Source: Canna indica (taxonomy: Eukaryota; Streptophyta; Magnoliopsida; Zingiberales; Cannaceae). From it: DNA of 64,000 nucleotides. The notes beneath the pieces are model-generated. The model was not told where the DNA came from. It worked only from the letters and a program-made list of their open reading frames with translations, and did not search any database. Positions 63,501 to 64,000 of the stretch are shown one piece after another. The position numbers and the translations under genes were made by a program. Numbering within the stretch: the stretch's first letter is position 1; the number at the start of each line of letters is the position of its first letter. The DNA is taken from NCBI GenBank assembly GCA_034359265.1, contig CP136891.1, positions 7,578,501 to 7,642,500 of the forward strand, given 5' to 3'.

Positions 63501-63654
63501 GATGCAAAGTCCTCGTATTCATGAGGATATGTGGCCCAGGTGCTTTGAGGCACACTTCTACAGAATATAGGAACAATATCAGGACTCCCAAAAGCAAACG
63601 TATGGCGACTTCGGTTGAAAACTGAATCAAACTCAACAGGATTGGCTTTCCACC
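39529..63654 (-). CDS. PIGN: GPI ethanolamine phosphate transferase 1 (PIG-N), partial at N-terminus
   Basis: PIG-N is an ER-membrane enzyme that adds ethanolamine phosphate to the first mannose of the GPI-anchor precursor. Exons in minus-strand order: 63499-63654, 62984-63277, 62079-62296, 61902-61976, 61623-61689, 58837-59159, 56055-56288, 55778-55965, 54481-54619, 54262-54370, 51914-52016, 51632-51818, 47686-47784, 47522-47580, 46655-46760, 39529-39693. All introns are GT-AG and frames join, giving 839 residues. The first part is the lumenal alkaline-phosphatase-like domain, with [10 protein letters not shown] and the metal-binding motifs [21 protein letters not shown] and SHGDGHP. The remainder is the many-helix membrane domain ([64 protein letters not shown]). 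About 140 N-terminal residues, including the nucleophile region, lie beyond 64000. Introns E-F, F-G, L-M and O-P are swollen by transposons. No inactivating change was seen. Confidence 0.93.
40397..44299 (+). mobile_element. 3.9-kb hAT transposon with broken transposase, in the last PIG-N intron
   Basis: The element runs from CATGGTTTAAAAAATTGG to ATTTTAAATCATG, a 12-bp inverted repeat with one mismatch, and is flanked by a perfect 8-bp duplication GTTGTAAC (40389-40396, 44300-44307). Subterminal regions are packed with ACCGGGCGGTATTT-like motifs in both orientations, probably transposase-binding sites. The interior carries the transposase pseudogene at 40857-44074. The short elements at 49690-50413 and 57910-58746 share its ends and its 3' interior. 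Confidence 0.92.
40857..44074 (+). pseudogene. hAT transposase pseudogene (DUF659 and hAT dimerisation domains)
   Basis: The frame opens MAPKSQTDP at 40857 and meets in-frame stops at about 40887, 40935, 41028 and 41475. A frameshift near 41630 follows, then a stop in the third quarter (about 42532). The N-terminal zinc-finger (BED) region usual in this family appears deleted around 40918-40935. The core shows the two Asp motifs [10 protein letters not shown] and IITDNGANF. The C-terminal dimerisation domain shows GCERNWSTF with the third acidic residue, plus [20 protein letters not shown]. Introns at about 42164-42241, 42647-42730 and 42936-43020 keep GT-AG borders. An acidic tail continues to 44074 across further frame changes. 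No intact product is possible from this copy. Confidence 0.85.
44671..44837 (+). repeat. 5' LTR of the complete TRIM
   Basis: 167 bp, TG...CA ends, followed after two bases by the primer-binding site. Confidence 0.9.
45027..45194 (+). repeat. 3' LTR of the complete TRIM
   Basis: 168 bp, preceded directly by the polypurine tract and followed by the ATTCT target duplication. Confidence 0.9.
45200..46654. other. Rest of the last PIG-N intron, possible old element debris
   Basis: The part at 45230-45800 has higher complexity and GC than ordinary intron, with broken frames such as [17 protein letters not shown] on the plus strand after stops. This may be debris of an unidentified element. No domain was recognised, and the remainder is plain AT-rich intron. 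Confidence 0.3.
48451..48970. mobile_element. hAT MITE (CGGTTAATTAACCG-rich) in a PIG-N intron
   Basis: The left end AGTGAGCACCGGTCGG and right end AATTTTGCTCACCCCCA are inverted around GTGAGCA. Flanks ATACTAAG and GTACTAAG match at seven of eight bases. AACCGACC, CGGTTAACC and similar motifs fill the subterminal regions. A tRNA-like piece is embedded at about 48700-48780. Confidence 0.65.
48700..48780 (-). repeat. tRNA-like or SINE-like segment
   Basis: On the minus strand there is an A-box-like TTGAGTGGTTAAGAGG and, about 22 bp further, a B-box-like CCAAGTTCAAATTCTA, spaced roughly as in a tRNA promoter. It does not fold into a credible tRNA and has no anticodon stem, so a SINE remnant is the likelier reading. 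Confidence 0.4.
49690..50413 (-). mobile_element. Short relative of the hAT transposon (724 bp), in a PIG-N intron
   Basis: The element runs from CATGGTTTAAAATACCGG to TTTTTTGAACCATG and has a perfect 8-bp duplication CATCTAAC (49682-49689, 50414-50421). Its left part (AATAACTCCAATAACACATA) is the reverse complement of the 3' end of the 3.9-kb element, so it lies in opposite orientation. The right part is packed with ATACCGGGCGGTATTTACCG repeats. A GC-rich hairpin block sits at 49956-50010. It lacks the transposase. Confidence 0.88.
53082..53240. repeat. 109-bp period duplication with a tRNA T-arm-like motif
   Basis: CAACAAGGATATG followed by GCATATTGCTTA and CATCAGGGGTTCAAT occurs at 53082-53138 and 53191-53240. 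The second copy contains GGGGTTCAATCCCC, like a pol III B box or T-arm. It is perhaps a SINE fragment, duplicated. Lies in a PIG-N intron. Confidence 0.45.
54981..55210 (+). mobile_element. Second TRIM-like family, copy 1
   Basis: An 84-bp LTR-like unit (54981-55064) starts TGTTAAGAATATAAATG and ends ACTTAACA. TGGTACGAGAGC (a decayed TGGTATCAGAGC primer site) follows at once. After about 100 bp a polypurine AAAAAAGGAGTGG precedes a second start, TGGTAAGAATATAAATGAAT, that is cut short near 55210. The layout is that of a TRIM with very short LTRs, inside a PIG-N intron. Confidence 0.6.
57365..57611 (+). mobile_element. Second TRIM-like family, copy 2
   Basis: A partial 5' LTR (about 57365-57425, ATAGATTGGGTTCCTTCCTA) and a short internal region come first. 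A polypurine tract TGTGGGGGGAG (57521-57531) precedes an 80-bp 3' LTR (57532-57611) running from TGTAAAATATAAATATATAG to TTTAACA. The LTR matches the family of 54981-55210. The primer site is lost. Confidence 0.58.
57910..58746. mobile_element. Second short relative of the hAT transposon (837 bp), with inner foldback
   Basis: The element runs from CAAGGTTTAAAATACCG to GATTTAAAACCATG, with a perfect 8-bp duplication GACAAGAT (57902-57909, 58747-58754). Bases after the left end (CATTGATCAAGAAATACTT, ATTCAAATGTCAAATACATG) are the reverse complement of the 3' end of the 3.9-kb element. An inner inverted repeat pairs 58109-58182 with 58329-58400. The right third is made of ACCGCCCGGTATTT motifs. 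Confidence 0.87.
60829..61055. mobile_element. Possible small hAT-like MITE with a 39-bp triplicate
   Basis: CAAGGTTTAAAATCTCG on the left and TCTAAACCTTG on the right are inverted repeats resembling the CA(A/T)GGTTTAAAA ends of the nearby hAT family. No matching 8-bp flank was found. Inside, a 39-bp unit, TATCAATTTCGGAGAATGGC and so on, is repeated three times (about 60848-60964). Confidence 0.45.
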
Positions 63655-64000
63655 CTGGAAATGGAGCAAAAATAGCACCTCCAATTACAAGGACATCTAG
63701 AACATCAATAGCAGTAGTCTAACACAAAGTATCATATATAATGTTCTATATCTACTGTACAGAAAGCATATACAACAAAAAACCTAGTGTATACAATCAT
63801 TCTAATATAGAATAGTTCTTATCCTAACAATTAAGGAGAGGCCAACCACCAACTTAAAGCAAGAAGCTTGTTTAGTTAAAATCCAAATTAACTGATTGTA
63901 CTACAAGGAAGATAAATAGATAAGCCTTAATGTATAACTGTCTAGGGTTAACTTTATGAATTCTTTCAGGCCATTAAGCTATGAGAAGATACTAGAATTA

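Noticed and set aside
1..64000. CRISPR arrays, bacterial operons, biosynthetic or defence clusters
   Set aside because: No regularly spaced repeats or neighbouring functionally linked genes; the window is ordinary plant nuclear DNA with scattered single genes.

Overview
The window looks like nuclear DNA of a flowering plant, most likely a monocot and probably not a grass. The reasons are intron-poor genes with very GC-rich codons beside strongly AT-rich noncoding DNA, a protein set of plant type, and abundant hAT, MULE-like, PIF/Harbinger-like and TRIM elements. The species cannot be named from the sequence alone. No CRISPR array, tRNA gene or intact rRNA gene was seen.

Five host genes are supported. 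From left to right they are: an intronless plant matrix metalloproteinase (2675-3757, minus); an intronless seven-bladed WD40 protein of the JINGUBANG type (13374-14558, plus); a seven-exon gene for a small SAM-domain protein (20778-29867, plus); an intronless U-box/armadillo E3 ubiquitin ligase (31570-33465, minus); and most of a large gene for the GPI ethanolamine phosphate transferase PIG-N. That last gene has 16 exons between 39529 and 63654 on the minus strand, and its N-terminal exons lie beyond the right edge. The genes do not form a pathway. One loose link is that the metalloproteinase probably carries the kind of GPI anchor that PIG-N helps to build.

The rest is mostly transposable-element history. 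Left part: a degraded Ty3/gypsy RNase H-integrase fragment (about 4080-4975), MITE-like elements at 5797-6330, 7333-7565 and 8268-8494, and a 969-bp hAT element with a perfect 8-bp duplication (8503-9471). The 11.6-13.0 kb region holds two PIF/Harbinger-like elements. The 15.2-15.7 kb region holds a TRIM retroelement inserted into half of a MULE-type element. At 19.2-19.6 kb there are two tandem copies of a piece of U2 snRNA. The SAM gene carries two hAT elements in intron 1, one holding a nested MULE-type foldback with a perfect 9-bp duplication, and a PIF/Harbinger-like element in intron 4.

Right part: the introns of the PIG-N gene hold one damaged 3.9-kb hAT element that still shows its transposase, two short relatives with the same ends, another hAT MITE carrying a tRNA-like piece, a complete TRIM with a perfect 5-bp duplication, and remnants of a second short-LTR family. 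The SAM gene and its 3' flank also contain an unusual cluster of tandem duplications, from 39 to 561 bp. The largest has a junction filler that looks copied from two nearby places.
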